From positions 124,001-188,000 of the forward strand of contig NZ_JAUCMN010000003.1 of the NCBI RefSeq assembly GCF_030363035.1: a DNA stretch of 64,000 nt, in the 5' to 3' direction. How positions within the stretch are numbered: the first letter of the stretch is position 1; each line of letters starts with the position of its first letter. Positions 15,741-24,692 of this stretch are shown here, piece by piece. The position numbers were made by a program, and so were the translations under genes. The notes below the pieces were generated by a model. That model was not told the origin of the DNA, did no database searches, and saw only the letters and a program-made list of their open reading frames with translations. Origin of the DNA: Curtobacterium caseinilyticum. GTDB taxonomy: Bacteria; Actinomycetota; Actinomycetes; Actinomycetales; Microbacteriaceae.

Positions 15741-16694
15741 TCAGGAGACGCGGGCGGCGGAGGTGGAACCGAAGATGTGCTGGAAGGTGCGCTCGGCGAT
15801 CGGGCCCGGGGCGTCGACGGAGCAGCCGTACATGTCCTGCTCGACGATGCCGAAGACGTCCGGGTTGATCTGCGCGACGGCCTCGATGATCGGGGCCAGC
15901 TCGGGGGTGCCGTGCGGCGGCTCGGTCATGATCCCCTGCGCGACCGCCGTGGCGAACGGCACGTCGTTCTTCAGCACGTCGAACAGCAGGTCGGTGTCCA
16001 CCTGCTTGAGGTGCAGGTACCCGATCCGCTCCGGGTGCTCGGCGATCAGCTTGAGGTTGTCGCCGCCGTAGTACGCGAAGTGTCCCGTGTCGAGGCAGAG
16101 GTTCGTGTACTCCGGGTTCGTCACCTCGAGGAAGCGCACGGTCTCCTTGTAGGTGCCGACGTGGCTGTCCGCGTGCGTGTGGAACTGCTGGTGGACGCCG
16201 AACTCCTCGAGGAGCGCCTTGCCGAGCTGGTCGTGCCCCTTGCCCAGGCGCTCCCACTGCTCGTCGGTCAGTGTGCGGGCCTCGAGGACCTCCTCCGTCG
16301 CGTCCGAGCGCCAGAGGTCGGGGATCGTCACGAGGTGCTCGGCGCCGAGCTCCGACGCGAGGCCGGCGACGGCGACCGCCTGGTCCCATGCCCGCTGGAA
16401 CTGGTCCTCGCCCTTGTGGAACCCGGTGAAGACCGTGCCGGCGGAGAGCTTGAGCCCGCGGGACTCGAGCTCGTCCGACAGCTGCGACGGGTCGGTCGGC
16501 AGGTAGCCGTAGGGACCGAGCTCGATCCACTCGTACCCGGCCGCGGACGCCTCGTCGAGGAAGCGCTGCCACGGCACCTGGGCGGGGTCGTCCGGGAACC
16601 AGACGCCCCACGAGTCGGGGGCGGTGCCGATGCGGATGGAGGCGGGCGCCGCGTCCGTGGACGGGGAACCGATGGGGGTGGCGGTGTCGGTCAT
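15741..16694 (-). CDS. iolE: 2-keto-myo-inositol dehydratase (IolE/MocC)
   Basis: The 317-residue xylose-isomerase-like barrel removes water from 2-keto-myo-inositol to give the diketone substrate of IolD. The opening IRIGTAPDSWGVWFP and the segment ELGPYGYLPTDP are hallmark IolE/MocC sequences; HTHADSHVGT and CLDTGHFAYYGG supply metal and substrate ligands. The first 20 residues form a Thr/Ala-rich extension before the conserved start. It lies 39 bases after iolD in the same operon. Confidence 0.94.
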   Translation of the reverse strand: MTDTATPIGSPSTDAAPASIRIGTAPDSWGVWFPDDPAQVPWQRFLDEASAAGYEWIELGPYGYLPTDPSQLSDELESRGLKLSAGTVFTGFHKGEDQFQRAWDQAVAVAGLASELGAEHLVTIPDLWRSDATEEVLEARTLTDEQWERLGKGHDQLGKALLEEFGVHQQFHTHADSHVGTYKETVRFLEVTNPEYTNLCLDTGHFAYYGGDNLKLIAEHPERIGYLHLKQVDTDLLFDVLKNDVPFATAVAQGIMTEPPHGTPELAPIIEAVAQINPDVFGIVEQDMYGCSVDAPGPIAERTFQHIFGSTSAARVS

Positions 16695-16733
16695 GACGTC
16701 GCTGTCGCTTTCTGGGTGGGGTGGTCGGTCGGG

Positions 16734-18659
16734 TCAGCCGAGCAGGGGCCGCTGCGACGCGACCTGCTGTTCGTACTCGGCACGGGCGTTGCGGGTGCTC
16801 TCGAGCGTGGAGGTCTGCGCGACCGGCACGTCCCACCAGCCGTCGCCGTCGGGGGCGTAGACGAGCGGGTCCGAGTTGATGTGCACGAGGGTGGTGTGGT
16901 CGTTCGCCTTCGCCTGGCGCAGCGCGGCCTTGAGGTCCTCGATGGCGTCCGGGCCGGGCTGGACCTCGATGACGTCGACGCCGTAGGAGCGGGCGTTCGC
17001 GGCGAGGTCGACGGGCAGCGGGTCGCCGTTCTCGAACGACCGGGTCTCGTCGAGGTACCGGTACTTCGTGCCGTACCGCTCGGAACCCACGGTCTCGGAC
17101 AGGTGCCCGATCGACGCGTACCCGTGGTTCTGGATCAGCACCACGATGATCTTGATGCCCTCGGCCACGGCGGTGACGAGCTCGGTGTGCAGCATCAGGT
17201 AGGACCCGTCGCCGACCATGACGATCGCGTCGCGGTCCGGGGCGCCGCGACGGACGCCGATGCCACCGGCGATCTCGTAGCCCATGCACGAGAACGCGTA
17301 CTCGACGTGGTAGCCGAGCGCGTCCCGGACGCGCCACAGCTTGTGCAGGTCGCCCGGCAGCGAGCCGGCGGCCTGGATGACGACGTCGCGGGGGTCGGAG
17401 ACCTCCTGCACGGCGCCGATGATCTCCGGCTGCCCGGGCAGGGCGCTGCCCGACGGCGCGAACGCGTCGTCGACCGTCCGGTCCCACTCCTGCTTCCGTG
17501 ACGCGACCTCCGCGGCGTACCCGGCGTCGACGGCGTACGACGACGCCGTCGTGAGGGCCGCGGTGAGGGCGACCAGTGCCTCCCGGGCGTCGGCGATCAG
17601 CGGCAGCTGCGAGCCGTGCTTGTACGCGTCGAACGACGCGACGTTCACGTTGACGAAGGTGACGTCGGGGTCCTGGAAGGCGGTCCGCGACGCGGTCGTG
17701 AAGTCGCTGTAGCGGGTCCCGATGCCGATCACGACGTCGGCCTGGGCGGCGATCGCGTTCGCTGCCGCGGTACCGGTCGCACCGATGCCGCCGAGGTACT
17801 GCGGGTGGTCCCAGACGAGCGACCCACCGCCGGCCTGCGAGGTGCCGACCGGGATCCCGGTGGCCTCGACGAACGCGCGGAGCTCGTCCTCGGCACCCGA
17901 GTACAGGACGCCGCCGCCGGCGACGACGACGGGTCGCTTCGCGGCCCTGATCGCCTCGACCGCGCGGGCCAACGGGCCGTGCTCGGGCAGCGGACGACGG
18001 ACGTGCCACTCCCGGGGCTGCAGGAAGGCGACGGGGACGTCGAACTCCTCGGCCTGCACGTCCTCCGGCAGGGCGATGGTCACGGCACCGGTCTCGGCAG
18101 GATCGGTGAGGACGCGCATCGCGGCGAGCGCGATCGAGAAGAGCTGCTCCGGACGCTCGACGCGGTCGAAGTAGCGCGACAGCGGGCGGAACGCGTCGGT
18201 CACCTGCAGCGAGGTGTCGTGCGGCAGCTCGATCTGCTGCAGGACCGGGTCGGTCGTGCGCGTGGCGAACGTGTCCGACGGCAGCAGCAGCGCGGGCAGC
18301 CGGTTCGTCGTCGCGAGCGCGGCGGCGGTCAGCATGTTCGCGGCGCCGGGGCCGACCGACGCCGTGCTGGCGAACGTCGCGCGGCGTCGGTGCATGCGGG
18401 CGAAGCCGACGGCCTCGTGCACCATCGCCTGCTCGTTGCGGGCCTGGTGGTACGGCAGCAGGCCGGGCTGCTCGACGTGGAGCTGCTTGATGGCCTGGCC
18501 GACTCCGGCGACGTTCCCGTGGCCGAAGATGCCGAAGATCCCGGGGATCGTGCGCTCGCGGACGTCCCCGTCGACGGTCCACTGGTTGGCCAGGAACTCG
18601 ACGAGCGCCTGGCCGACGGTCATCCGACGGGTCGTGCCGGACTCGGACAGCCTTGTCAT
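16734..18659 (-). CDS. iolD: 3D-(3,5/4)-trihydroxycyclohexane-1,2-dione hydrolase (IolD)
   Basis: The 641-residue thiamine-diphosphate enzyme opens the cyclohexanedione ring to 5-deoxy-glucuronate. Its three-domain layout is clear: an N-terminal Pyr domain (FGHGNVAGVGQAI, YHQARNEQAMVH with the cofactor Glu), a central domain (VVVAGGGVLYSGAE), and a C-terminal PP domain with the ThDP motif GDGSYLMLHTE ending near NHGYASIG. Full length for the family. It overlaps iolB by 4 bases, so the two are coupled. MTVGQALVEFLANQ is the conserved beginning; 12 residues precede it. Confidence 0.96.
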   Translation of the reverse strand: MTRLSESGTTRRMTVGQALVEFLANQWTVDGDVRERTIPGIFGIFGHGNVAGVGQAIKQLHVEQPGLLPYHQARNEQAMVHEAVGFARMHRRRATFASTASVGPGAANMLTAAALATTNRLPALLLPSDTFATRTTDPVLQQIELPHDTSLQVTDAFRPLSRYFDRVERPEQLFSIALAAMRVLTDPAETGAVTIALPEDVQAEEFDVPVAFLQPREWHVRRPLPEHGPLARAVEAIRAAKRPVVVAGGGVLYSGAEDELRAFVEATGIPVGTSQAGGGSLVWDHPQYLGGIGATGTAAANAIAAQADVVIGIGTRYSDFTTASRTAFQDPDVTFVNVNVASFDAYKHGSQLPLIADAREALVALTAALTTASSYAVDAGYAAEVASRKQEWDRTVDDAFAPSGSALPGQPEIIGAVQEVSDPRDVVIQAAGSLPGDLHKLWRVRDALGYHVEYAFSCMGYEIAGGIGVRRGAPDRDAIVMVGDGSYLMLHTELVTAVAEGIKIIVVLIQNHGYASIGHLSETVGSERYGTKYRYLDETRSFENGDPLPVDLAANARSYGVDVIEVQPGPDAIEDLKAALRQAKANDHTTLVHINSDPLVYAPDGDGWWDVPVAQTSTLESTRNARAEYEQQVASQRPLLG

Positions 18660-19564
18660 CGGTCGGACTCCTTCTCGTAGGGCAGCCGTGGGTCGAGCGT
18701 CTCGCGCTCCCATGCCTGCCGGACCCAGCCGTGCGCCGGGTCGTCGGTGATGTTCCAGACGCGTTCCGGGTCCGGCCCGGCCATCACGTTGAGGTAGTAC
18801 ATGTCGTAGCCCGGAGCGGCGACGGCGGGGCCGTGCCACCCGTGCGGGACGAGCGCGATGTCCCCTGTCCGGACCTTGCGGAACTCGTCGATCGGTCGAT
18901 CGTCGGAGGCGTAGGTGCGGTGCAGCGCGAACGGGTCCGCCGTCTCGGGGGCGATCCCCTCGAGACCACGGGACACCGCGGACTCGTAGTAGTAGATCTC
19001 CTCGAGGTTCGACTCCTCGCCGGGACGGTTCGTGTCGTGCTTGTGCGGCGGGTACGACGACCAGTTGCCGGCCGGCGTGATCACCTCGCACACCAGGAGC
19101 TTCACCGCGTCGAGCCCTGCCGGGGTGCCGAAGTTGTGCACCTGGCGGCTGGACCGTCCGGCCCCGCGGAGCTCCACGGGCACGTCGGCCTTCGCGATGT
19201 ACCCGACCGGCCTGACGTCGTCGGTGGGTGCCTCGGCGACCGCGACCCGTCCCGAACCGGTGATCCGCGCCTCCGTGCCGGAACCCAGGTACAGGACGTC
19301 GGTGGGTCCTTCGAAGACCCCGCCACGTCCCTCCAGGCCCTGCTCGCCGGTCTCGGCGCCGGACCATGCGAGGTGGAAGCTCCCCGAGAGCGGCACGACC
19401 ATGCGCTCCACGGCGTCGGCCGGGAGGCGCAGCTCGCCGCCGGCGGGGAGCGCACCGGTCCGCAGACCGGTGTGCGCCCACCCCTCGACGCGACCGTCGA
19501 CCACGTCGGTCCAGCCGTCCTCCGGACGGCTCCCCGCGCGGATGAACCAGTTGTCGTTCGTCAT
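18656..19564 (-). CDS. iolB: 5-deoxy-glucuronate isomerase (IolB)
   Basis: The 302-residue bicupin converts 5-deoxy-glucuronate to 2-deoxy-5-keto-gluconate. Metal ligands are visible in SSYPPHKHDT (HxH) with the following Glu in LEEIYYYES, and in LVPHGWHGP. The length matches the family. It is 20 bases downstream of iolA and overlaps iolD by 4 bases. The ATG at 19564 opens MTNDNWFIRAG, close to the usual KWxxRxG start of IolB proteins. Confidence 0.96.
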   Translation of the reverse strand: MTNDNWFIRAGSRPEDGWTDVVDGRVEGWAHTGLRTGALPAGGELRLPADAVERMVVPLSGSFHLAWSGAETGEQGLEGRGGVFEGPTDVLYLGSGTEARITGSGRVAVAEAPTDDVRPVGYIAKADVPVELRGAGRSSRQVHNFGTPAGLDAVKLLVCEVITPAGNWSSYPPHKHDTNRPGEESNLEEIYYYESAVSRGLEGIAPETADPFALHRTYASDDRPIDEFRKVRTGDIALVPHGWHGPAVAAPGYDMYYLNVMAGPDPERVWNITDDPAHGWVRQAWERETLDPRLPYEKESDR

Positions 19565-19584
19565 GCCCGTGCTCGTGTCCGCGC

Positions 19585-21099
19585 TCAGGAGTTCGACGGG
19601 AAGCCGAGGTCGACCCCGCCGTGCGACGGATCGAGCCAGCGGCTCGTGATCGCCTTCTGGCGGGTGAAGAAGCTCACGCCGTCCGCGCCGTACGCCTTGT
19701 GGTCACCGAACAGCGAGTTCTTCCACCCGCCGAACGAGTAGTACGCGACCGGGACGGGGATCGGCACGTTGATGCCGATCATGCCGACCTGCACGTCGCG
19801 CTGGAAGCGGCGGGCGGCACCGCCGTCGTTCGTGAAGATGGCCGTGCCGTTGCCGAACGCCCCGGAGTTGATGAGCTCGAGCCCCTCCTCGTACGACTGC
19901 ACGCGGACGACCGACAGGACGGGGCCGAAGATCTCCTCCGTGTACACGCGGCTCGTGGTGGGGACCCGGTCGATCAGCGTCGGGCCGAGCCAGAACCCGT
20001 TCTCGTCGCCGTCGGGTCGGACGGCGCGGCCGTCCACCACGACCACCGCACCGTCCTGCTCTGCGACCTCGATGTACGAGGCGACCTTGTCGCGGTGCTG
20101 CTGCGTCACGAGCGGGCCCATGTCGCAGCCGCGGCGCCCGTCACCGATGCGCAGCGTGGCCGCGCGCTCGCTGATCTTGGCGATGAGCTCGTCGGCGACC
20201 GGCTCGACGGCGACGACGACCGAGATCGCCATGCACCGCTCGCCGGCCGAGCCGAAGCCCGCGTTGATCGCGTTGTCCGCGACGAGGTCGAGGTCGGCGT
20301 CCGGCAGCACGAGCATGTGGTTCTTCGCGCCGCCCAGGGCCTGCACGCGCTTGCCGTGCTTGGTGCCGGTCTCGTAGACGTACTGGGCGATCGGGGTGGA
20401 GCCGACGAAGGAGATCGACTCGACGTCCGGGCTCGTCAGCAGCCCGTCGACCGACAGCTTGTCGCCGTTGAGGACGTTGAGGACGCCGTCGGGGAGACCG
20501 GCCTCCTTGAACTTCTCGGCGAGCCAGATCGCGGCGCTCGGGTCCTTCTCGCTCGGCTTGAGCACGACGGTGTTGCCGGCCGCGATCGCGATCGGCAGGA
20601 ACCACAGCGGCACCATCGCCGGGAAGTTGAACGGGCTGATGATGCCCACGACACCGAGGGGCTGCCGGATCGAGTACACGTCGATGCCGGTCGAGACCTG
20701 GTCGGAGAACTCGCCCTTCATCAGGCTCGGGATGTTCGTCGCGAGCTCGACGACCTCCTGCCCGCGGGCGATCTCACCGAGGGCGTCGGAGGTGACCTTG
20801 CCGTGCTCGCTCGTGATGATGTCGGCGAGCTCCGCCTTGTCACGGTTGAGGACCTCGCGGAAGGCGAAGAGGACCTGCTGCCGCTTCGCGAGCGACAGCC
20901 CCGACCACGCCGGGAACGCCGCCTTGGCGCTCGCGATCGCCGCCTGGATCTCGCCCTCGTCCGCGAGGGCGACCTGCTTGGTGGCGACGCCGAGCGCCGG
21001 GTCGTACACGGGCGCGGTGCGGCCCGACGTCGAGGCGACGCGCTGACCGTCGATCCAGTGGCCGACGGTGGTGGTCGTGGTGTCTTCCGCAGTGGTCAT
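19585..21099 (-). CDS. iolA: CoA-acylating methylmalonate-semialdehyde dehydrogenase (IolA/MmsA)
   Basis: The 504-residue aldehyde dehydrogenase oxidises malonate semialdehyde, the C3 product of inositol cleavage, with CoA to acetyl-CoA and CO2. The NAD-binding region (FNFPAMVPLWFLPIAIAAGN, LKPSEKDPS) and catalytic Cys289 in GFGSAGERCMAI are complete. The VG(D/H)WIDG-like opening (VGHWIDGQR) is characteristic of MmsA. It is separated from the upstream Cgl0159-like gene by 49 bases, which include a purine-rich stretch (AGAAGGAA) serving as its ribosome-binding site. Confidence 0.96.
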   Translation of the reverse strand: MTTAEDTTTTTVGHWIDGQRVASTSGRTAPVYDPALGVATKQVALADEGEIQAAIASAKAAFPAWSGLSLAKRQQVLFAFREVLNRDKAELADIITSEHGKVTSDALGEIARGQEVVELATNIPSLMKGEFSDQVSTGIDVYSIRQPLGVVGIISPFNFPAMVPLWFLPIAIAAGNTVVLKPSEKDPSAAIWLAEKFKEAGLPDGVLNVLNGDKLSVDGLLTSPDVESISFVGSTPIAQYVYETGTKHGKRVQALGGAKNHMLVLPDADLDLVADNAINAGFGSAGERCMAISVVVAVEPVADELIAKISERAATLRIGDGRRGCDMGPLVTQQHRDKVASYIEVAEQDGAVVVVDGRAVRPDGDENGFWLGPTLIDRVPTTSRVYTEEIFGPVLSVVRVQSYEEGLELINSGAFGNGTAIFTNDGGAARRFQRDVQVGMIGINVPIPVPVAYYSFGGWKNSLFGDHKAYGADGVSFFTRQKAITSRWLDPSHGGVDLGFPSNS

Positions 21100-21148
21100 G
21101 CGCTGGGTTCCTTCTGTGGTGGAGGGTGTCTCGTGCTGCCGCTGGGTC

Positions 21149-22060
21149 TCAGGCGGTGACGGGCTTCTTGCTGTCGGTGTGGACCAGTTCGGCGGCCAGG
21201 TCCACGGCCGCCGCGACGTCGCCGTCCGACGGGTAGAGCAGGGTGCGACCGACGACGAGCCCGCGGACCCCGGGGAGGGCGAGCGCGTCGGCCCACTTGG
21301 CGTAGGTCTCGAGCGGACGGCTGGACGGGTCGCCGCCGAGCAGCAGGGTCGGCAGGGTCGTCGCCGCCATGACCCGTTCCATCTCGTCGACGACGGGGAT
21401 CTTCAACCAGCTGTAGGCACTCGACTCGCCGAGGCCCGCAGCGATCGCCATCGACGTGATCACGGCGTCCGGCGACAGGTCGTTGACGATCCTGCCGTCC
21501 TGCCACTCGGACATGAACGGCTCGAGCATGATCGGCAGCTGCTGTTCGGCGGCCTCGGATACCGCACGGGCCGTGGCCTCGAGCGTCGCGGCGGTCCCCG
21601 CGTCGGCGAGGTTCACGCGGACGAGGAGCTTGGCGAAGTCCAGGCCGGCCCGCTTGATCGCGGCGGCGGAGTAGGCGGTGTAGCGGTCGTCCATCTCGAA
21701 GGTCGCGCCGCGCAGCCCGCCGCGGTTCATCGACCCGACGACGACCTTGCCGTCGAGCGCCCCGAGGAGCGCGAGGTCCTCGAGGATGTCCGGCGTGCCG
21801 AGGACACCGTCCACGCCGGGGCGTCCCAGGGCCACGACGAGACGCTCGAGCAGGTCGTAGCGGTCCGCCATGGCCGACTCGTCGTCGCGCACGGCGAGCG
21901 CACCGCGCGCCGGGTGGTCGGCGGCGACGATGAAGAGCTTGCCGTCGTCGGCGAGCAGGCTGCGCTTGCGGCGGGTCTCGAGCGTCTGCTGGACGAGGCC
22001 GGGCTGCGTCGCACGGACGTCGCGGAGACGCTGGAAGTCAGCGGGGCTGATCTCAGGCAT
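21149..22060 (-). CDS. Cgl0159-family (beta/alpha)8 protein, candidate aldolase
   Basis: The 303-residue TIM-barrel protein corresponds in position to Cgl0159 (cg0198), between iolC and iolA in Corynebacterium glutamicum. Visible features are IVAADHPARGAL, the Arg/Asn-rich strand LLVRVNLAD, and LKIPVV, whose Lys is a possible Schiff-base residue. Because no classical iolJ is present, it is a candidate for cleaving 2-deoxy-5-keto-gluconate-6-phosphate. That role is inference. It overlaps the end of iolC by 8 bases and is therefore translated with it. Confidence 0.85.
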   Translation of the reverse strand: MPEISPADFQRLRDVRATQPGLVQQTLETRRKRSLLADDGKLFIVAADHPARGALAVRDDESAMADRYDLLERLVVALGRPGVDGVLGTPDILEDLALLGALDGKVVVGSMNRGGLRGATFEMDDRYTAYSAAAIKRAGLDFAKLLVRVNLADAGTAATLEATARAVSEAAEQQLPIMLEPFMSEWQDGRIVNDLSPDAVITSMAIAAGLGESSAYSWLKIPVVDEMERVMAATTLPTLLLGGDPSSRPLETYAKWADALALPGVRGLVVGRTLLYPSDGDVAAAVDLAAELVHTDSKKPVTA

Positions 22061-23120
22061 CGACCTTCTCCTCGGTGCTGGTGTCGTTGGTGCTGGTGTC
22101 GTCGGTGCTGCTGTCGTTCGTGTGGTTGGTCCCCTCGGCGGGGTTCGATCGGATGAACTGCTCGATCTCGTCGCTCGTCGGCATGGCCGTCGAGCACTCG
22201 AACCGGGTGGCGACGATCGCGCCGGCGGCGTTCGCGAAGGCGAGGGTGCGTTCGAGCCCCCAGCCCTGCAGCAGCCCGTGCGTGAGGGCTCCGCCGAAGC
22301 CGTCACCGGAACCGAGCCCGTTGACGACGTCGATGTGGTGCGGGCGGAACTCCACGAACTCGTCGCGGGTCTTCGCGAGCACCCCCTTCGGACCCTGCTT
22401 CACGATGGCGATCTCCACGCCCCGCTCGAGCAGGGCGTCCGCCGCGCGCACCGGGTCGGTCTCGCCCACGGCGACCTCGCACTCCTCGCGGTTGCCCACG
22501 GCGACCGTGGCGTGCTCGAGCGCGACGGCGACCTCGCGGGTGGCGGCCTCGGGGCTCGACCAGAACACCGACCGGTAGTCCAGGTCGAGCACGGTGTGGA
22601 GCTTCGTGCTGCTCGAGGTGTTCCGCAGTGCCGCGCTCCGCGCCTCGAACGCCGTGTGGTGCGCGCTGCGGCTCGGCTCCTCGCTGAGGCCCGTCACCGT
22701 CGTCCAGAAGATCCGCGCGCGCTCGATGGCGTGCAGCGGCAGCGACTTCGCGGTGATCATGAGGTCCGGCGCCTTCGGGGCCCGGTAGAAGTACAGCGGG
22801 AAGTCGTCCGGCGGGAAGATCTCGCAGAAGGCGACCGGCGTGTTGAGCCCGTCGACGGTGGCGACGAAGTCGTTCGCGACACCGAACTCCGGCAGGGTGC
22901 GCGCGATGTAGCGGCCGAACGGGTCGTCGCCCGTGCGGGTGATCACCGCGGCGTCGGCACCGTGCCGGGCGGCGGCGATGGCGACGTTGGTGGCGCTGCC
23001 CCCGACCGACTTCGAGAAGGTGCTGACGTCCTCGAGCGGGCCGGTCTGCTGCGGGTAGATGTCGACGCTGACGCGTCCCATCGTGATCACGTCGTGGGCG
23101 TGGGGAGCTTCGTTGGTCAT
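22053..23120 (-). CDS. iolC: 5-dehydro-2-deoxygluconokinase (IolC)
   Basis: The 355-residue PfkB-family kinase phosphorylates 2-deoxy-5-keto-gluconate. The N-terminal MGRVSVDIYPQQ, the PfkB signature 1 region GGSATNVAIAAARHG and the anion-hole/catalytic Asp motif NGLGSGDGFGGAL are intact. The last 25 residues (DSSTDDTSTNDTSTEEK) are an acidic Ser/Thr repeat encoded by 15-base tandem units and look dispensable. First gene of the iol operon, with a promoter 47-75 bases upstream. The ATG at 23120 was chosen over upstream in-frame codons that lie at the promoter. Confidence 0.94.
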   Translation of the reverse strand: MTNEAPHAHDVITMGRVSVDIYPQQTGPLEDVSTFSKSVGGSATNVAIAAARHGADAAVITRTGDDPFGRYIARTLPEFGVANDFVATVDGLNTPVAFCEIFPPDDFPLYFYRAPKAPDLMITAKSLPLHAIERARIFWTTVTGLSEEPSRSAHHTAFEARSAALRNTSSSTKLHTVLDLDYRSVFWSSPEAATREVAVALEHATVAVGNREECEVAVGETDPVRAADALLERGVEIAIVKQGPKGVLAKTRDEFVEFRPHHIDVVNGLGSGDGFGGALTHGLLQGWGLERTLAFANAAGAIVATRFECSTAMPTSDEIEQFIRSNPAEGTNHTNDSSTDDTSTNDTSTEEKVDA

Positions 23121-23166
23121 GCGACGTGATGGACCTTCCGTGCGGCTTCGTCGGCGGACGCTCACG

Positions 23167-23199
23167 ACTGTACACGCACTTTGCCCTAATGTCAGTACA
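23167..23199 (-). promoter_or_regulatory. iol operon promoter with embedded operator-like motif
   Basis: On the minus strand CTGACA (23190-23195), an exact 17-base spacer and TACAGT (23167-23172) form a promoter. The spacer contains AGGGCAAAGT, shared with the tautomerase leader, and the region is flanked by the inverted pair TGTAC (23169-23173) and GTACA (23195-23199). A repressor bound here would block RNA polymerase. Confidence 0.6.
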
Positions 23200-23309
23200 T
23201 GGATCGGAGCGGCCCGTTGACGGGCCCTCCGACGTTCCGCAGATTGCTGCGGCGGACCACACCGGCGGGCCGGGAGGCGCGTGTCGGTGGGACCTGCCAG
23301 GGTCGCGTC

Positions 23310-24572
23310 ATGCAGATCCTCGCCCTGGTCATCGGCCTGGTCCTCGGTGTCGCCGTCGGCGCCGTCGTCGCGTGGTCGCTCGCGCGCTCGCGCGCGGGTG
23401 TCGACGCCGCCGCGGCCCGCGCCACCGCCGACGCGGTCCGCGCCCAGCTCGACTCGGTCCGCGCCGACGCCGAGGAACGGCTCGAGGCGCAGGACGCGCA
23501 GTACCGCCGCCAGGTCGACTCACTCGAACGACGGTCGGCGGAGCTCGAGCACCTGGTGCAGCGGATGCACGGCGCCGACGCGGCCCGGAACCAGAGCGAG
23601 TCGAAGGTGCTCTCCGCGCTCAGCCCGGTCGCGCAGACGCTCGACGTCATGCGCGCGAAGATCGCCGAGCTCGAGCAGTCCCGGAGCGAGCAGTACGGCG
23701 CTCTGTCCGCGCAGCTCCGGTCGGCCGCCGAGTCCGAGGAACGCCTGCGGGCCACCGCGGACACGCTCGCGAGCGCGCTGTCGTCGAACAGCACCCGAGG
23801 GGTCTGGGGCGAGACGCAGCTCCGGAACGTCGTCGAGGCCGCCGGGCTGCTCGAACGCGTGGACTTCGACGTCCAGTCGTCGGTGACGACCACCGCCGGC
23901 ACCGCCCGCCCCGACATGGTCGTGCACCTCCCCGGCGGCAAGACCATCGCCGTCGACGCGAAGGTCCCGTTCAGCGCGTACCTGCAGGCCGCCGAGATCC
24001 CGGCGAGCGCGACCGGGGCCGAGGGTGCCCGCCGCGAGCAGCTCATCGCCCAGCACGTCAAGGCACTCCGGGCGCACGTCGACGCCCTCGCCGCGCGCGA
24101 GTACTGGACGGGCTACGACGCCTCGCCGGAGCTCACGATCGCGTTCATCCCGTCCGAGTCGCTCATCTCGAGCGCCCTGGCCGCCGACCCCGGGCTGCTC
24201 GACCACGCGTTCCGGAAGCGGATCGCCCTCGCCTCCCCCGTCACGCTGTGGTCGGTGCTGAAGACCGTCGCGTTCTCGTGGCAGCAGGACGTCGTCACCG
24301 CCGAGGCCCGCGAGCTGTTCCGGGTCTCGCGTGAGCTCTACGGCCGCCTCGCGACGCTCGGCGGGCACGTCGACAAGCTCGGTCGCGCGATCCGCGGTTC
24401 CGTCGTCGACTACAACCGGTTCGTGGGGTCGCTCGAGCGCCAGGTGCTGCCGAGCGCCCGTCGGCTGTCGCTGCTCGACGAGTCGAAGGTGCTCGCCGAC
24501 CCGGTGACGATCGACGACGAGCCCCGGCTGCTCACCGCCCCGGAACTCGTCGGCGCCCTCGACGAGGACTGA
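23310..24572 (+). CDS. rmuC: DNA recombination protein RmuC
   Basis: The 420-residue protein starts with a membrane anchor (LALVIGLVLGVAVGAVVAWSL, 4-24), continues with a coiled coil (about 28-140) and carries the RmuC domain with NTRGVWGETQLRNVVEAAGL and the PD-(D/E)XK-like core PDMVVHLP, VDAKVPFSAYL. RmuC limits DNA rearrangement at inverted repeats and has been linked to phage defence. It is divergent from iolC. The start at 23310 is right before the membrane helix; the upstream open frame overlaps the iol promoter. A hairpin terminator follows. Confidence 0.95.
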   Translation: MQILALVIGLVLGVAVGAVVAWSLARSRAGVDAAAARATADAVRAQLDSVRADAEERLEAQDAQYRRQVDSLERRSAELEHLVQRMHGADAARNQSESKVLSALSPVAQTLDVMRAKIAELEQSRSEQYGALSAQLRSAAESEERLRATADTLASALSSNSTRGVWGETQLRNVVEAAGLLERVDFDVQSSVTTTAGTARPDMVVHLPGGKTIAVDAKVPFSAYLQAAEIPASATGAEGARREQLIAQHVKALRAHVDALAAREYWTGYDASPELTIAFIPSESLISSALAADPGLLDHAFRKRIALASPVTLWSVLKTVAFSWQQDVVTAEARELFRVSRELYGRLATLGGHVDKLGRAIRGSVVDYNRFVGSLERQVLPSARRLSLLDESKVLADPVTIDDEPRLLTAPELVGALDED

Positions 24573-24625
24573 CGCCGCGGCGCAGCGGTCGCCGGGCGCG
24601 GCCGGCGACCGCACCCCTGGACGAG

Positions 24626-24655
24626 CATCGCGCCCCGTGGAGACGGGGCGCGATG
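24626..24655. terminator. 13-bp hairpin between rmuC and glpX
   Basis: CATCGCGCCCCGT (24626-24638) pairs with ACGGGGCGCGATG (24643-24655) around GGAG, between convergent genes. Likely bidirectional terminator. Confidence 0.75.
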
Positions 24656-24692
24656 GTGGTTCCGGGGTGCGATCCCCGTCAGCCCGGAGGGA

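Noticed and set aside
15726-17501. Long plus-strand frame opposite iolE and iolD
   Set aside because: Arg/Gly/Val/Asp-rich shadow translation with no domain, fully opposite genes with complete catalytic motifs.
14653-18582. 1309-residue minus-strand open frame across several iol genes
   Set aside because: Only its last 352 codons match a protein family (IolG). The rest is a GC-rich shadow of iolE and iolD, which have complete domains in other frames.
23199-23309. Upstream extension of RmuC from 23199
   Set aside because: The extra 37 residues are Arg/Gly/Pro-rich, overlap the iol promoter and precede an ideal membrane-anchor start at 23310.
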